NCBI GenBank assembly: GCA_021296235.1
Contig: JAGWAS010000009.1
Coordinates: forward strand, 22,823-86,822
Reading direction: 5' to 3'
Source of the DNA: Paracoccaceae bacterium
Lineage (GTDB): Bacteria > Pseudomonadota > Alphaproteobacteria > Rhodobacterales > Rhodobacteraceae
DNA length: 64,000 bases
Notes under the pieces: generated by a model
Seen by the model: the letters and a program-made list of their open reading frames with translations, nothing else
What the model was told of the DNA's origin: nothing
The model's database searches: none
In this document: one piece after another, positions 55,174-64,000 of the stretch
How the letters are laid out: the number at the start of each line of letters is the position of its first letter
Numbering within the stretch: the first letter of the stretch is position 1
Position numbers and translations under genes: made by a program

Positions 55174-57377
55174 TGGCAGATTTCCACTACTCCACAGACG
55201 CGGATGGCGTGGCGACGATCACTTGGGACGTTCCCGGCCGAACAATGAACATTTTGCGGATTGAGGGATTCATCGAACTCGGGAATTGCATCAACGCCGC
55301 AATGTCGGACGACAATGTGCGCGGAATTGTCATCACCAGCGGCAAGGGGAGCTTTTCCGGAGGCATGGACCTTGCAGGGTTTGAGGAATTGACGCGGCTG
55401 GGCTTTAGGGAATCGCCCGGAGCCGTGCTGGAGCAGATGATGGGAATCCATCGGCTGCTGCGCGGCTTGGAGACCGGCGGAAAGGCTGCGAACGAGTTTG
55501 AAGGGCGCAAACCGGTCGTTGCCGCCATTCCCGGGACTGCGGTGGGCATTGGATTTGAACTTCCGCTCGCCTGCCACCGCATCATTTGCGCCGACAAGCC
55601 GGATGTCGGCATCGGCCTTCCTGAAATCAAGGTTGGATTGTTTCCCGGTGCCGGCGGAACAACAAGGCTGATCCGAAAGCTCGGTTTGGCCGCTGCCGGA
55701 CCGTGGTTGTTCAAGGGCACGCTCGCCGATCCCCGGACGGCCCTGTCGTCCGGCCTCGTGGATGAGGTGGTCGAACCGGACCGGTTGCTGGAGAGTGCAC
55801 GAAAATGGGTCCTTGAAGCTTCGGAAGACGATTTGATCAAGCCTTGGGACCGGAAGGGCTACAGGATTCCCGGCGGAACTCCCTATGACAGGGAGGGATT
55901 CGAGAGTTTTGTTGGCGCGCCGGTCATGATCAATTCAAGGACCTTCGGAGTATATCCCGCCGCCAAGGCCTGCCTTTCGGCAATTTATGAGGGCTCGCTG
56001 GTTCCGTTCGACGCCGCAATCAAGATTGAGGCCCGCTGGTTCACCAGCCTTCTCATGGAGCCTTCAACGGCGTCAATGATCCGGACGGTTTTCACCGACA
56101 GGAAGGCACTTGGCAAAGGCGTTCGCCGCCCGGCGGGAATCGAGGCACAGCGAATTGCGCGACTTGGTGTCGTGGGTGCCGGCATGATGGGTGCGGGCAT
56201 TGCACAGGTTGCCGCAAAAGCCGGAATGGATGTGGTCTTGCTGGATCGCGATCAAGACAGGGCCAATGGCGGGAAGGAACGGGTCGCCGGCATGCTGGAG
56301 CGTCAGGCGGGAAGGGGTGGAAGTTCGCGTGAAGCTGTCCGGGAGACGCTCTCCCGGATCAGGCCAAGTTCCGTCCTTTCCGACCTCCGGGGTTGCGAAT
56401 TGGTCATTGAGGCGGTTTTTGAGGATCCCAAAGTGAAGACAGGGGTGATCGCCGAGGTCGCCGCCTGCGCCGGATCCGATTGCGTGATTGCATCGAATAC
56501 CTCGACCCTGCCGATAAATGGGCTGGCCAAGGCGGCCTTGCACGCCGGGAATTTTCTTGGCATGCATTTTTTTAGTCCCGTCGACAGGATGATGCTGGTT
56601 GAAATCATCAGGGGCAGCGGGACCGGGGACAAGGCGGTGGCGCGCGCGATTGATTTCGTCCGTGCGATCCGCAAGGTGCCCATAATCGTGAACGATGCCA
56701 GATTCTTCTATGCCAACCGTTGCATAATTCCCTACCTCAATGAAGGAATACGCATGGTTGGTGAAGGTGTTTCCCCGGCCTTGGTTGAGAATGCCGCAAA
56801 GCTAATGGGAATGCCTGTGGGTCCGCTGCAGCTTGTTGACGAGACTTCAATCGATCTCGCCGCAAACATTGCGGCTGCAACCAAATCGGCACTCGGAAAC
56901 GATTATGCGGATGGAGATGTGGATCGGATCATTGATTTCCTTGTCAAGAAAGGGCGACTGGGCAGGAAGGTGGGAGCCGGATTCTATGAATACGGGCCGA
57001 AAGGGAAGCGGGTCGGACTGTGGCCCGGACTTGCCGCTGAATTCCGGCCGCTTTCACCGCAGCCGGACATTGAAGAGGTGAAGAACCGGCTGCTTCTCAT
57101 TCAGGTCCTTGAGGCGGTGAGATCCCTGGAGGAGGGGGTGCTGACTGATGTTCGAGAGGGGGATGTCGGTGCAGTTCTGGGATGGGGACTGGCCGTCTGG
57201 GCCGGGGGGCCATTCAGTTGGCTTGACATGATTGGCGCCGCCGCCGCCGCCGAACTCAGCCATGAGCTTTCCGCCTGCCACGGCCCCAGATTCAAGGCGC
57301 CCCGGCTATTGTTGACCAAGGCTGCGAACGGGGAAAAGTTCACCGCCGGCGGGGCGACTCGGTCCGCTGGTGCATGA
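55170..57377 (+). CDS. fadJ: Fused enoyl-CoA hydratase / 3-hydroxyacyl-CoA dehydrogenase
   Basis: A 735-residue two-function protein. Residues 1-200 form the hydratase: oxyanion loop FSGGMDL (about 66) and two Glu regions FELPLACH and GLPEIKVGLFPGAGGT. From about 325 follows the dehydrogenase: LGVVGAGMMGAGIAQVAA (NAD loop), SNTSTLPI, and MHFFSPVDRMMLVEII with the catalytic His. The C-terminal domain repeats the 3HCDH helical fold. It makes 3-ketoacyl-CoA for the thiolase upstream. Length is normal for FadJ/FadB. Confidence 0.93.
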   Translation: MMADFHYSTDADGVATITWDVPGRTMNILRIEGFIELGNCINAAMSDDNVRGIVITSGKGSFSGGMDLAGFEELTRLGFRESPGAVLEQMMGIHRLLRGLETGGKAANEFEGRKPVVAAIPGTAVGIGFELPLACHRIICADKPDVGIGLPEIKVGLFPGAGGTTRLIRKLGLAAAGPWLFKGTLADPRTALSSGLVDEVVEPDRLLESARKWVLEASEDDLIKPWDRKGYRIPGGTPYDREGFESFVGAPVMINSRTFGVYPAAKACLSAIYEGSLVPFDAAIKIEARWFTSLLMEPSTASMIRTVFTDRKALGKGVRRPAGIEAQRIARLGVVGAGMMGAGIAQVAAKAGMDVVLLDRDQDRANGGKERVAGMLERQAGRGGSSREAVRETLSRIRPSSVLSDLRGCELVIEAVFEDPKVKTGVIAEVAACAGSDCVIASNTSTLPINGLAKAALHAGNFLGMHFFSPVDRMMLVEIIRGSGTGDKAVARAIDFVRAIRKVPIIVNDARFFYANRCIIPYLNEGIRMVGEGVSPALVENAAKLMGMPVGPLQLVDETSIDLAANIAAATKSALGNDYADGDVDRIIDFLVKKGRLGRKVGAGFYEYGPKGKRVGLWPGLAAEFRPLSPQPDIEEVKNRLLLIQVLEAVRSLEEGVLTDVREGDVGAVLGWGLAVWAGGPFSWLDMIGAAAAAELSHELSACHGPRFKAPRLLLTKAANGEKFTAGGATRSAGA

Positions 57378-57487
57378 ATGTTGCCCTTGACCCAAGGCGT
57401 GCCGATCCTGAGTCGCGATTTACAACTCGTGCCTCTTGGTCCATTAGCTGGCGTCCAGGTTGACATGACTGAAGATACGGTGACCTG

Positions 57488-59116
57488 ATGGGTTGGCTTG
57501 AGGATGAATCGGGGCTTGATCGGTGCGAGGCGAATTTCGTACCGCTGACCCCGCTTTCACACCTAAATCGGGCCAAGGACGTTCATCCTGAGCGGGAGGC
57601 GCTTGTCCACGGCAACCGCCGCTTCAACTATTCGCAATACCACAGGCGCGTAACGACCTTGGCCGGCGCAATCGCGAAGATGGGCATCAGGCCCGGAGAT
57701 GTGGTCTCAACGATCCTTCCCAACATTCCGGCTGCCATGGAAACGCATTTTGCGGTTCCGGCATGCGGCGCCGTTCTCAATGCCATCAACGTCCGGCTGG
57801 ACACGGCGACAGTGGCCTACATCTTCGGGCATGCAAGGCCCAAGCTTGTATTTGCCGACACGCAGTTCCTGCCCTTGGCTGAGGCCGCAGCAAAGGATCT
57901 GGCGCATCCTCCCGTGATCGTTGAAGTCGCCGACCCGCAAGCCGGTCATTCGGCAACCGGCAAATTCCACGAATACGAAGAATTGATTCTCAACGGTCCT
58001 GTGGATTTCAATTGGATGATGCCCGAGGATGAGTGGGAAAGCATTTCGTTGAACTACACTTCGGGGACAACCGGAAAACCCAAGGGGGTCGTCTGCAGCC
58101 ATCGGGGCGCCTACCTCATGACAATGGGGACGGTTATCAGCTGGCGCATGACCCTTTATCCCCGGTACCTTGCGATCGTTCCACTGTTTCATTGCAACGG
58201 GTGGAACCACACTTGGCTCCTGCCTGCCATGGGCGGAACCATAATCTGTTGCCGCGAGGTGAGGGCCAAGGCAATCTATGATGCAATTGCCGACGAGGGC
58301 GTTACGCATTTCGGTGCTGCCCCGATTGTGCTCAATATGCTGGCCAATGCTGAGCCGGCCGAGAAACGCGATTTTGACCGAACCGTCGAGGTGTTCACGG
58401 CCGGAGCGCCGCCTGCAGCGGCGACCCTGAAGGCGGTTGAAGGGTTGGGTTTCAACGTTACCCAGACCTACGGCCTTACCGAGACCTATGGGCACGTTAC
58501 CGAATGTGTATGGAAGAATGACCAGTGGGATGAACTTTCGGACGGGGAAAGGGCCGCCATCAAGGCGCGCCAGGGAGTGCGCATTCCGACCATGGAAGAC
58601 ATCACCGTTGTCGATTCTGAAACCGGAGTTCCGATTGAACGTGACGGAAAAGCGCTTGGAGAGGTCGTCATGCGCGGAAATTCCGTCATGAAGGGATACT
58701 ATCGGAACGCAGATGCCACGCGGGATTCCTTCAGGGGCGGTCACTTTTGGTCCGGCGACATCGCCATTCTTCATCCCGACAGTTACATTCAGATCGCCGA
58801 TCGTTCGAAGGACGTCATAATCTCCGGTGGGGAGAATGTTTCCTCTGTGGAGGTGGAAGGTGTGCTGATGCACCATCCGGCCGTGTCGCTTTGTGCCGTC
58901 GTGGCAAAACCCGATGCCAAATGGGGTGAAGTGCCATATGCCTTCGTGGAACTGAAGCAGGGTGCGACAGCTTCGGCCGAGGAACTTATTGCGTTCTGCC
59001 GGAAGTCACTTGCAGGTTTCAAGACGCCCAAGGGGGTGAAATTTACCGAGTTGCCCAAGACGGCAACCGGCAAGATTCAAAAGTACGAACTGCGTAAGGT
59101 CGTCAGTGCCGACTGA
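57488..59116 (+). CDS. Acyl-CoA synthetase (AMP-binding), medium-chain or DmdB-like
   Basis: A 542-residue adenylating enzyme. The P-loop-like motif YTSGTTGKPKGV (about 182-193), TYGLTETYG (about 327), WSGDIAILH and IADRSKDVIISGGEN (about 420-445), and the C-terminal LPKTATGKIQK with the catalytic Lys are intact. It activates fatty acids or short thio-substituted acids; the layout is close to 3-methylmercaptopropionyl-CoA ligase DmdB, but sequence alone does not settle this. It supplies acyl-CoA for the FadJ-thiolase pair, 111 bases upstream. Confidence 0.9.
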   Translation: MGWLEDESGLDRCEANFVPLTPLSHLNRAKDVHPEREALVHGNRRFNYSQYHRRVTTLAGAIAKMGIRPGDVVSTILPNIPAAMETHFAVPACGAVLNAINVRLDTATVAYIFGHARPKLVFADTQFLPLAEAAAKDLAHPPVIVEVADPQAGHSATGKFHEYEELILNGPVDFNWMMPEDEWESISLNYTSGTTGKPKGVVCSHRGAYLMTMGTVISWRMTLYPRYLAIVPLFHCNGWNHTWLLPAMGGTIICCREVRAKAIYDAIADEGVTHFGAAPIVLNMLANAEPAEKRDFDRTVEVFTAGAPPAAATLKAVEGLGFNVTQTYGLTETYGHVTECVWKNDQWDELSDGERAAIKARQGVRIPTMEDITVVDSETGVPIERDGKALGEVVMRGNSVMKGYYRNADATRDSFRGGHFWSGDIAILHPDSYIQIADRSKDVIISGGENVSSVEVEGVLMHHPAVSLCAVVAKPDAKWGEVPYAFVELKQGATASAEELIAFCRKSLAGFKTPKGVKFTELPKTATGKIQKYELRKVVSAD

Positions 59117-59182
59117 CTCGATCGCCAAATGGCTCCGGATGGGCAGCACAACGGAACCAAACAACCACACCGGGATGTCCGA

Positions 59183-60196
59183 ATGGAGAAACTGACTGAC
59201 TTTCAGCTTCTTGAATGTGCCGGACGCTGGCACAAATCGGCGACCGATGCGGGCCTTGATGTGGTTGTCAAGATAGACAAGTCCCTCCTTACATTGGTTG
59301 GAAAGGACGATCGGGTCATCGTTGTATGGACACTTGACGCGATCCAGCGGACGAATCCCGGGAGTGAGCCGGGAGAGCCGGCCTTCTATTCGCCAGACGA
59401 TGAGGGGATGGAGACGGTCGAGATTTCGGACCCGAGCATGATTTCAGTCATTGACGACATCATCTCAAAGTATGTTGAACCGGAAATTGGGTCCGGCCTG
59501 TCGGTGCGCGGTTTCATGCTGTTTTTGGCATTGGTCGCAGTTGTCGCAACACTGCTTTTCGCGTTTTCGGGCTCCATTGCCCAGCAGATGGCCGGGTTGG
59601 TTTCCGCAAAGGAGCGGCAAGATATCGGCGAACGCATACTTGCTCACTTTCTTGACGCAAATGGGCGTGCGTGCGGGTCGGCCCATGGCGCCAGGTCGCT
59701 CAATCTGCTTGATGATCGCCTTTTCGGGTCGGGAAAACATGAATTGATGGTTGTGCCAACCGAATTGGTCCGAAGTCTGATGCTGCCCGGTTCGATAATC
59801 ATCCTCGGCAGTTCGTTGCTTGAGGTGCATGACGGACCCGAAGTCATTGCCGGTTACGCTCTCGCCGAATCCGTTGCCGCCGAACACCTGGATCCGTTTG
59901 AGAGGTTTCTGAGGAGTGCAGGGCTGCGGGTTGCGGTTTACTTGGCCTTGGGAAAGGGGGCCGACGATGACGTCATCAAGGAATTTGCCGCATCGGTTCC
60001 GGTGTCGGGGCCCACGATTTTTGATGAGGCCGAACTGCTGGCCAAGTTTGAAGGCGCCGGGTTCACGAGCGCCCCGTTTGCCCGGGCATCCGGGCGCAAT
60101 GGGCCCCTCGAGGCGGGTGACCCATTCCCGAACATTTACGAGCCGCTGCTGTCCGATGGAGATTGGCTGCGGCTTCGGGACATTTGCCTCGAATGA
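59183..60196 (+). CDS. Membrane-anchored protein of unknown function
   Basis: A 337-residue protein. Residues 1-105 are soluble, with DVVVKIDKS and a strand-rich pattern; one strong membrane segment follows (about 110-130, FMLFLALVAVVATLLFAFSG); the C-terminal part may resemble peptidase-like proteins (PGSIIILGSSLLEVHDGPEVIAGYALAE) but no HExxH metal site is present, so it would be an inactive relative at best. ATG 59183 begins the well-conserved-looking part; an upstream ATG at 59129 is possible. No family assigned. Confidence 0.7.
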   Translation: MEKLTDFQLLECAGRWHKSATDAGLDVVVKIDKSLLTLVGKDDRVIVVWTLDAIQRTNPGSEPGEPAFYSPDDEGMETVEISDPSMISVIDDIISKYVEPEIGSGLSVRGFMLFLALVAVVATLLFAFSGSIAQQMAGLVSAKERQDIGERILAHFLDANGRACGSAHGARSLNLLDDRLFGSGKHELMVVPTELVRSLMLPGSIIILGSSLLEVHDGPEVIAGYALAESVAAEHLDPFERFLRSAGLRVAVYLALGKGADDDVIKEFAASVPVSGPTIFDEAELLAKFEGAGFTSAPFARASGRNGPLEAGDPFPNIYEPLLSDGDWLRLRDICLE

Positions 60197-60331
60197 TCAA
60201 GCGTTGCCGGATTGCCTGCAGCGGATTGCCGGATTGCCGTCGGCGAAGCGGGGTTTCTGTGAATTCTGCGCTTGATCGCCGGAACGCAGGCGAGATTGAC
60301 GCGCGATTGCCGTCGCTTGGCAGGAGCTGAC

Positions 60332-61414
60332 GTGAACCTGCCCGGCGCCTACAGACAGCGCGTGGCCGATGGCCTGCTGAAGGAAGATCCCGCCCAATTT
60401 GAAGCGCTCGAAATTCTCGAAGACCTTTGCAGCCGTTCGCAGGCAGGCGAAAATCGTTTGGGCGGGCTCGGAAGGCTATTGGGCCGACGGAGCAACGAGC
60501 CCGGCGGTGGCCTGTATTTATGGGGCGGGGTTGGTCGCGGAAAATCAATGCTGATGGATCTCTTCTACGAGCATCTGCCCGTCAGGCGAAAGAAGCGAAC
60601 GCACTTTCTTGAGTTCATGCAGTCCGTTCACACGGACCTGCACCGAATCAGGAAGAGGGAGGTAACGGACGCAATATTGCCTGCCGCCGACGCAATTGCG
60701 AATAAGGCTTCCCACCTTTGCCTGGACGAAATGCAAATCGACGACATCGCAGATGCCATGATTGTGGGAAGGTTGTTCAAGCGGTTGTTCGAACGGAATG
60801 TAACGGTGGTAACAACATCCAATCGACCGCCGGATGAGCTGTACAGGCACGGGCTCAATAGACATCTCTTTTTCCCCTTCATCAAACTCATCAGCAACCG
60901 GATGACTGTTCACGAGATCGGCGGCGGCGATGATCATCGCAGGGGACGGTTGGCAGACAGGCAAACATACTTCGTTCCCGCCGACAGAGCTGCGCAAAAG
61001 GGAATTGATGGCATATGGGATCAACTCACCCAAGGAAGGATGGGAAGTCTTGTCCTGACCGTGAAAAGTCGCAGGGTTGAATTGCAGTCCTTCGCCAATG
61101 GAGCGGCCAGGGTTGATTTCTCAAATATTTGTGGGATGCCGTATGGACCGGCGGACTACCTTGCGATTGCCGGTGCGGTTCGGGTTCTTGTGGTTGAGAA
61201 CGTTCCGTTGATGTGCCGAGCCAATCACAATGAGGCGAAGCGCTTCGTGATGCTGATTGATGCCCTCTATGATTCCGGTGTCATGGTTGTCATGTCGGCC
61301 GCGGCGGTTCCGGAGGAGCTTCATCAAGGCGGCGGCGGTGCCTTCGAGTTTGAGCGGACCAGCTCTCGCTTGGCCGAGATGCAGTCAAGCGAATGGGGAG
61401 CGGTTCTGGAATGA
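60332..61414 (+). CDS. zapE: AFG1-like ATPase (cell division protein ZapE)
   Basis: A 360-residue AFG1/ZapE family ATPase. Walker A is GGVGRGKSMLMD (about 69-80) and Walker B HLCLDEMQIDD (about 128-138); TTSNRPPDELYRHGLNR is the sensor region and MCRANHNEAKRFVMLIDALYD the family C-terminal motif. It acts at late cell division in bacteria and in quality control of respiratory proteins in mitochondria. GTG 60332 with CAGGAG seven bases before is the start. Slightly shorter than many alphaproteobacterial copies. Confidence 0.92.
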   Translation: MNLPGAYRQRVADGLLKEDPAQFEALEILEDLCSRSQAGENRLGGLGRLLGRRSNEPGGGLYLWGGVGRGKSMLMDLFYEHLPVRRKKRTHFLEFMQSVHTDLHRIRKREVTDAILPAADAIANKASHLCLDEMQIDDIADAMIVGRLFKRLFERNVTVVTTSNRPPDELYRHGLNRHLFFPFIKLISNRMTVHEIGGGDDHRRGRLADRQTYFVPADRAAQKGIDGIWDQLTQGRMGSLVLTVKSRRVELQSFANGAARVDFSNICGMPYGPADYLAIAGAVRVLVVENVPLMCRANHNEAKRFVMLIDALYDSGVMVVMSAAAVPEELHQGGGGAFEFERTSSRLAEMQSSEWGAVLE

Positions 61415-61638
61415 AGCGGGATTTCCAATTGGAGATTAAACTTGAGGAAAGGATGCTCCGGGCGGGGCAGCTGATGCGTTTCGGCCTTCCGGACGATTTT
61501 TGCTGCACTGAATTCCTGTTGCGAGGGCCGCGCCTTCACCGCACATTGTCAAGGTGGCTTGGGTTCTGCAGGGAGCGGTTGCCTGATGCTGGAGTAGGTC
61601 TCGAAGCGGCCATGCGGCAGATGCGTCCAACAAATTGA
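61411..61638 (+). CDS. Small protein of unknown function coupled to zapE
   Basis: A 75-residue frame whose ATG overlaps the zapE stop (ATGA). It is basic, with three cysteines in the middle (FCCTEF and WLGFCRERL) and no recognised motif. The coupling supports it; coding character alone does not. Confidence 0.45.
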   Translation: MKRDFQLEIKLEERMLRAGQLMRFGLPDDFCCTEFLLRGPRLHRTLSRWLGFCRERLPDAGVGLEAAMRQMRPTN

Positions 61639-61654
61639 ACGGAAGGATTGTGCA

Positions 61655-62755
61655 ATGCCAAGGATTACCCCTACCGTTGAGCAACTTCCCGCCACCATCC
61701 CATTTGTCGGTCCCGAGGCCGCGGAGAGAAAGCGGGGCAGGAATTTTCTTGCGCGAATTGGCGCAAACGAGAGTGTTTTCGGCCCATCGCCGAATGCGAA
61801 GGAGGCGATGCGCCGGGCCGCCGAAGATGTCTGGATGTATGGCGACCCCGAAAATCACGACCTGAAGCACGCAATATCCGAGCATCTGGGCGTCGGTTTC
61901 GAAAATGTGGTTGTGGGCGAGGGGATAGACGGCCTGCTTGGATACTTGGTACGCATGATTGTCCAACCGGGAACCAGGGTGGTGACATCACACGGTGCCT
62001 ATCCGACATTCAATTTTCATGTGAATGGCCATGGAGGCGAATTGGTTATGGTTCCCTATCGGGACGACCATGAGGATCCGGACGGATTGATTGGGGCGGC
62101 GGCGCAATGCGGTGCTGCCTTGATCTATCTTGCCAATCCCGACAATCCGATGGGTACATGGCATCCGGCGTCAACCCTCAGAAATATGATCGAGTGCGTC
62201 CCGGATGGAAGTCTGCTGGTCCTCGACGAGGCATATGTCGAATGCATGCCCGCCGGCCATTCCCTTCCGTTCGACACCTCCGATCCGAAGGTAATCAGGA
62301 TGCGCACCTTCTCCAAGGCCCACGGCATGGCCGGCGCACGGGTCGGCTATGCGATCGGGCACAAGGATTTGATATCGTCCTTCGACAAAATCAGGAATCA
62401 CTTTGGCATGTGCCGGGTTTCACAGGCGGGGGCACTTGCAGCACTTTCGGACCGGGATCATCTTTTGGCAACCGTGCGGCGGATCGGGGAGGCGCGCCAG
62501 CGGATTGCCGAGATCGCCGTTTCATGCGGGCTCAAGCCCGTGCCCTCGGGCGCGAATTTTGTTGCTGTTGACTGCGGGAGGGATGGAAGATTTGCCAATC
62601 GCGTCATGAACTCGCTGATTGGGCGTGGGATTTTTGTGCGCAAGCCAGTGGTTCCGCCTCAGGATCGCTGCATCCGTATTTCCGCCGGAACGGAACAAGA
62701 TCTCCGCCTGCTTGCCGAAGAACTGCCGTCTGCCATTGAATCAGCCCGAGGGTGA
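61655..62755 (+). CDS. Histidinol-phosphate aminotransferase-like PLP enzyme
   Basis: A 366-residue class I/II aminotransferase. RIGANESVFGPSPNAKEA (about 29-46), YGDPENHDLKHAI, VVVGEGIDGLLG, YLANPDNPMGTW (about 157, Asn that binds PLP), VLDEAYVEC (about 190, Asp for the pyridine nitrogen) and the Schiff-base Lys in RTFSKAHGMAGARVG (about 220) are all present. HisC-like enzymes act on histidinol phosphate, aromatic acids or other amino acids; the absence of other his genes suggests a non-biosynthetic role. Confidence 0.9.
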   Translation: MPRITPTVEQLPATIPFVGPEAAERKRGRNFLARIGANESVFGPSPNAKEAMRRAAEDVWMYGDPENHDLKHAISEHLGVGFENVVVGEGIDGLLGYLVRMIVQPGTRVVTSHGAYPTFNFHVNGHGGELVMVPYRDDHEDPDGLIGAAAQCGAALIYLANPDNPMGTWHPASTLRNMIECVPDGSLLVLDEAYVECMPAGHSLPFDTSDPKVIRMRTFSKAHGMAGARVGYAIGHKDLISSFDKIRNHFGMCRVSQAGALAALSDRDHLLATVRRIGEARQRIAEIAVSCGLKPVPSGANFVAVDCGRDGRFANRVMNSLIGRGIFVRKPVVPPQDRCIRISAGTEQDLRLLAEELPSAIESARG

Positions 62756-63330
62756 AGCAAAGCGTTTGAAGTGCCGATCGCTCCACAGGCGGTGTCGCGA
62801 CAGCCTTCGATCAGTCGAATATCTGCATAACCCCGACAGATCAGATCGCCAAGGTGGGTCGCATGAACTGTATGGCAGATGCCGAACTCCCGGGTCTCGC
62901 AGAGGTTCTCGTAAAAGTACCTGCAGATACCCTGTTGTCGAGATTGCCTGAAGTTCTGCCGGAGGTTGTCAAGGATAGTGGCGACGCACACGGTTGCGCC
63001 GTTTGGCCGGCGGAAATATTGCCCGATAGGCTGTCCATTTCAGTCCAGAAAGACAAACTGGCGAACGGCCGAATTTCGAATTGAGGACACTCCCATTGTG
63101 TCAGTGCGTTGAAGTAATGGAAATCCTCTCCAAATTTGTCCAATTCGAACTTGTTGGGCCAACTGACTTGGACTATTCGCCGTGATGGTTCAAGGATCCC
63201 TAATTGGGTCAGAACAATTGCCTAATCCTGAAGCGCAGCGGCGGGTCGCCGTTCATATGCCAAAAGGGCAGATGGAGAGTGAGAATGAAACCTGTCTTGG
63301 CCACAATTTTTCACTGGATACCGCAAACAA
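62756..63330. other. Intergenic stretch with one uncertain small frame
   Basis: About 575 bases. A plus-strand frame from ATG 62863 to 63084 would give about 73 residues (PADTLLSRLPEVLPEVVKD inside), with a poor AAGGTGGG upstream. No domain or homologue can be named. Nothing else was seen. Confidence 0.35.
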
Positions 63331-64000
63331 ATGAGCAATAGCCGTTCGGCTGTCCCGTTGGCGGGCAACCGCATCGCCAGCTTGGACGTTCTGCGCGGCT
63401 TCGCCGTGCTGGGCATCTTGGTCATCAACATCCAAACGTTCTCAATGCCGGAAGCGGCATACCTGAACCCGACATTGTGGGGAGATCTAACCGGCATCAA
63501 CCTTGCAACTTGGCATCTCAGCCATCTGCTGGCGGACACCAAGTTCATCACGATTTTTTCCATGTTGTTCGGGGCGGGGATATGCCTGTTCGCGGATAGG
63601 GTTAAAGCCTTCGGAGGGAATGCGGCCGCCTTGCATTACCGGCGAATGTTCTGGCTTCTCATCTTCGGGCTCGCCCATGCCTATCTGCTGTGGATAGGTG
63701 ACATCCTGGTGCCCTATGCGCTAAGCGGATGCCTTGTTTTCCTGTTGCGGAAGTCGTCCCCCCGAACTCTGGCGATCATCGGTCTTGGCGTCTTTTCGGT
63801 GTCCACGTTGCTCTTTCTCTTCATAGGCTTTGCCGCTCTTGGAGATTACCTGCCGCCTGAGATCGCAACTGACCTTCAGTCCGACTGGTGGGAACCCTCG
63901 GAGGCCAAGCGCCGGTACGAAGTTGAGGCATACCTTGGAAGCTGGCTGAAGCAGCAACCGTTTCGGGTGGCCGTCGCACTGAATTTCCATTTCGTTGCGT
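63331..64000 (+). CDS. DUF418 (YeiB-like) membrane protein, 3' end outside window
   Basis: At least 223 residues. The start NRIASLDVLRGFAVLGILVINIQTF is the strongly conserved N-terminus of DUF418 proteins (RxxxLDxLRGxAxLGIxxxN), and FSMLFGAGICLF and FWLLIFGLAHAYLLWIGDIL match the following membrane segments. Five hydrophobic segments are within the window. The family sits in the inner membrane and its function is unknown. Confidence 0.9.
   Translation, partial: MSNSRSAVPLAGNRIASLDVLRGFAVLGILVINIQTFSMPEAAYLNPTLWGDLTGINLATWHLSHLLADTKFITIFSMLFGAGICLFADRVKAFGGNAAALHYRRMFWLLIFGLAHAYLLWIGDILVPYALSGCLVFLLRKSSPRTLAIIGLGVFSVSTLLFLFIGFAALGDYLPPEIATDLQSDWWEPSEAKRRYEVEAYLGSWLKQQPFRVAVALNFHFVA

Noticed and set aside
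57707-58876. 389-residue minus-strand frame inside the acyl-CoA synthetase at 57488-59116
   Set aside because: Codon-bias shadow of the plus-strand gene; no motif.

Overview
The window looks like chromosome of an alphaproteobacterium, most likely of Rhodobacterales (Roseobacter-like) type. This is inferred from gene content and architecture (TRAP and tripartite tricarboxylate transporters, choline sulfatase, DUF418 protein, Rieske oxygenases, protocatechuate 4,5-cleavage genes) and not from a phylogenetic marker. Coding density is high in the catabolic operons, but the window also carries many decayed genes and insertion-sequence scars, so the genome appears to be losing genes.

Region by region. 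(1) 0-5.7 kb: a truncated methyltransferase, a decayed ABC ATPase, a GST, and a Rieske-type oxygenase system whose Rieske centre and mononuclear iron site sit on two different proteins, followed by an acylphosphatase-like small protein and a VanB-type reductase; its LysR neighbour is a pseudogene. (2) 5.7-7.8 kb: an IS5-type scar and an ArsR-permease pair. (3) 8.1-16.7 kb: an apparent choline-O-sulfate locus. A sulfatase and a TctC-type binding protein diverge from a ROK regulator, TctB, TctA, a long metallophosphoesterase and a TauE/SafE exporter. A GMC dehydrogenase that followed the sulfatase survives only as its first 31 codons. (4) 17-20.7 kb: an acyl-CoA synthetase and an ABC exporter. 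(5) 20.7-23.7 kb: scars of a serine recombinase, an IS5 element, a PNPOx-like protein and a permease, plus an intact GNAT enzyme. (6) 23.7-31.8 kb: a protocatechuate 4,5-cleavage locus (LigC, LigB, LigA, an extra dehydrogenase, and divergently GalB-type hydratase, LigK aldolase, tautomerase, LigI lactonase) with a frameshifted LysR regulator that has two HTH domains. (7) 32.6-33.8 kb: a Fic protein under a double palindromic operator. (8) 34.2-40.7 kb: tRNA-Gly and a TRAP transporter-PhyH-Rieske operon. (9) 41.1-45.1 kb: an MFS gene cut by an intact IS1595-type transposon that carries three small protein genes and two unusual tRNA-like genes, then an IS256 scar. (10) 45.4-49.2 kb: SDR, zinc alcohol dehydrogenase, enolase-superfamily enzyme and a FadR-type GntR regulator. 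(11) 49.3-64 kb: pyrD, a MATE pump, a metal-exporter-like protein, a beta-oxidation operon, zapE, a HisC-like aminotransferase and the start of a DUF418 protein.

How the parts may work together. The same FadR-type operator (TnGT-NNN-ACnA) lies in front of the TRAP operon at 40.69 kb and between the enolase operon and its GntR gene at 48.39 kb. Uptake (TRAP), oxidation (PhyH, Rieske) and dehydrogenation/dehydration (enolase, ADH, SDR) may therefore be one regulon that the 41-45 kb mobile DNA now separates. The ring-cleavage operons turn protocatechuate or a related 3,4-diol into pyruvate and oxaloacetate. The choline-sulfate locus pairs release of sulfate from an osmolyte with its own transporter.
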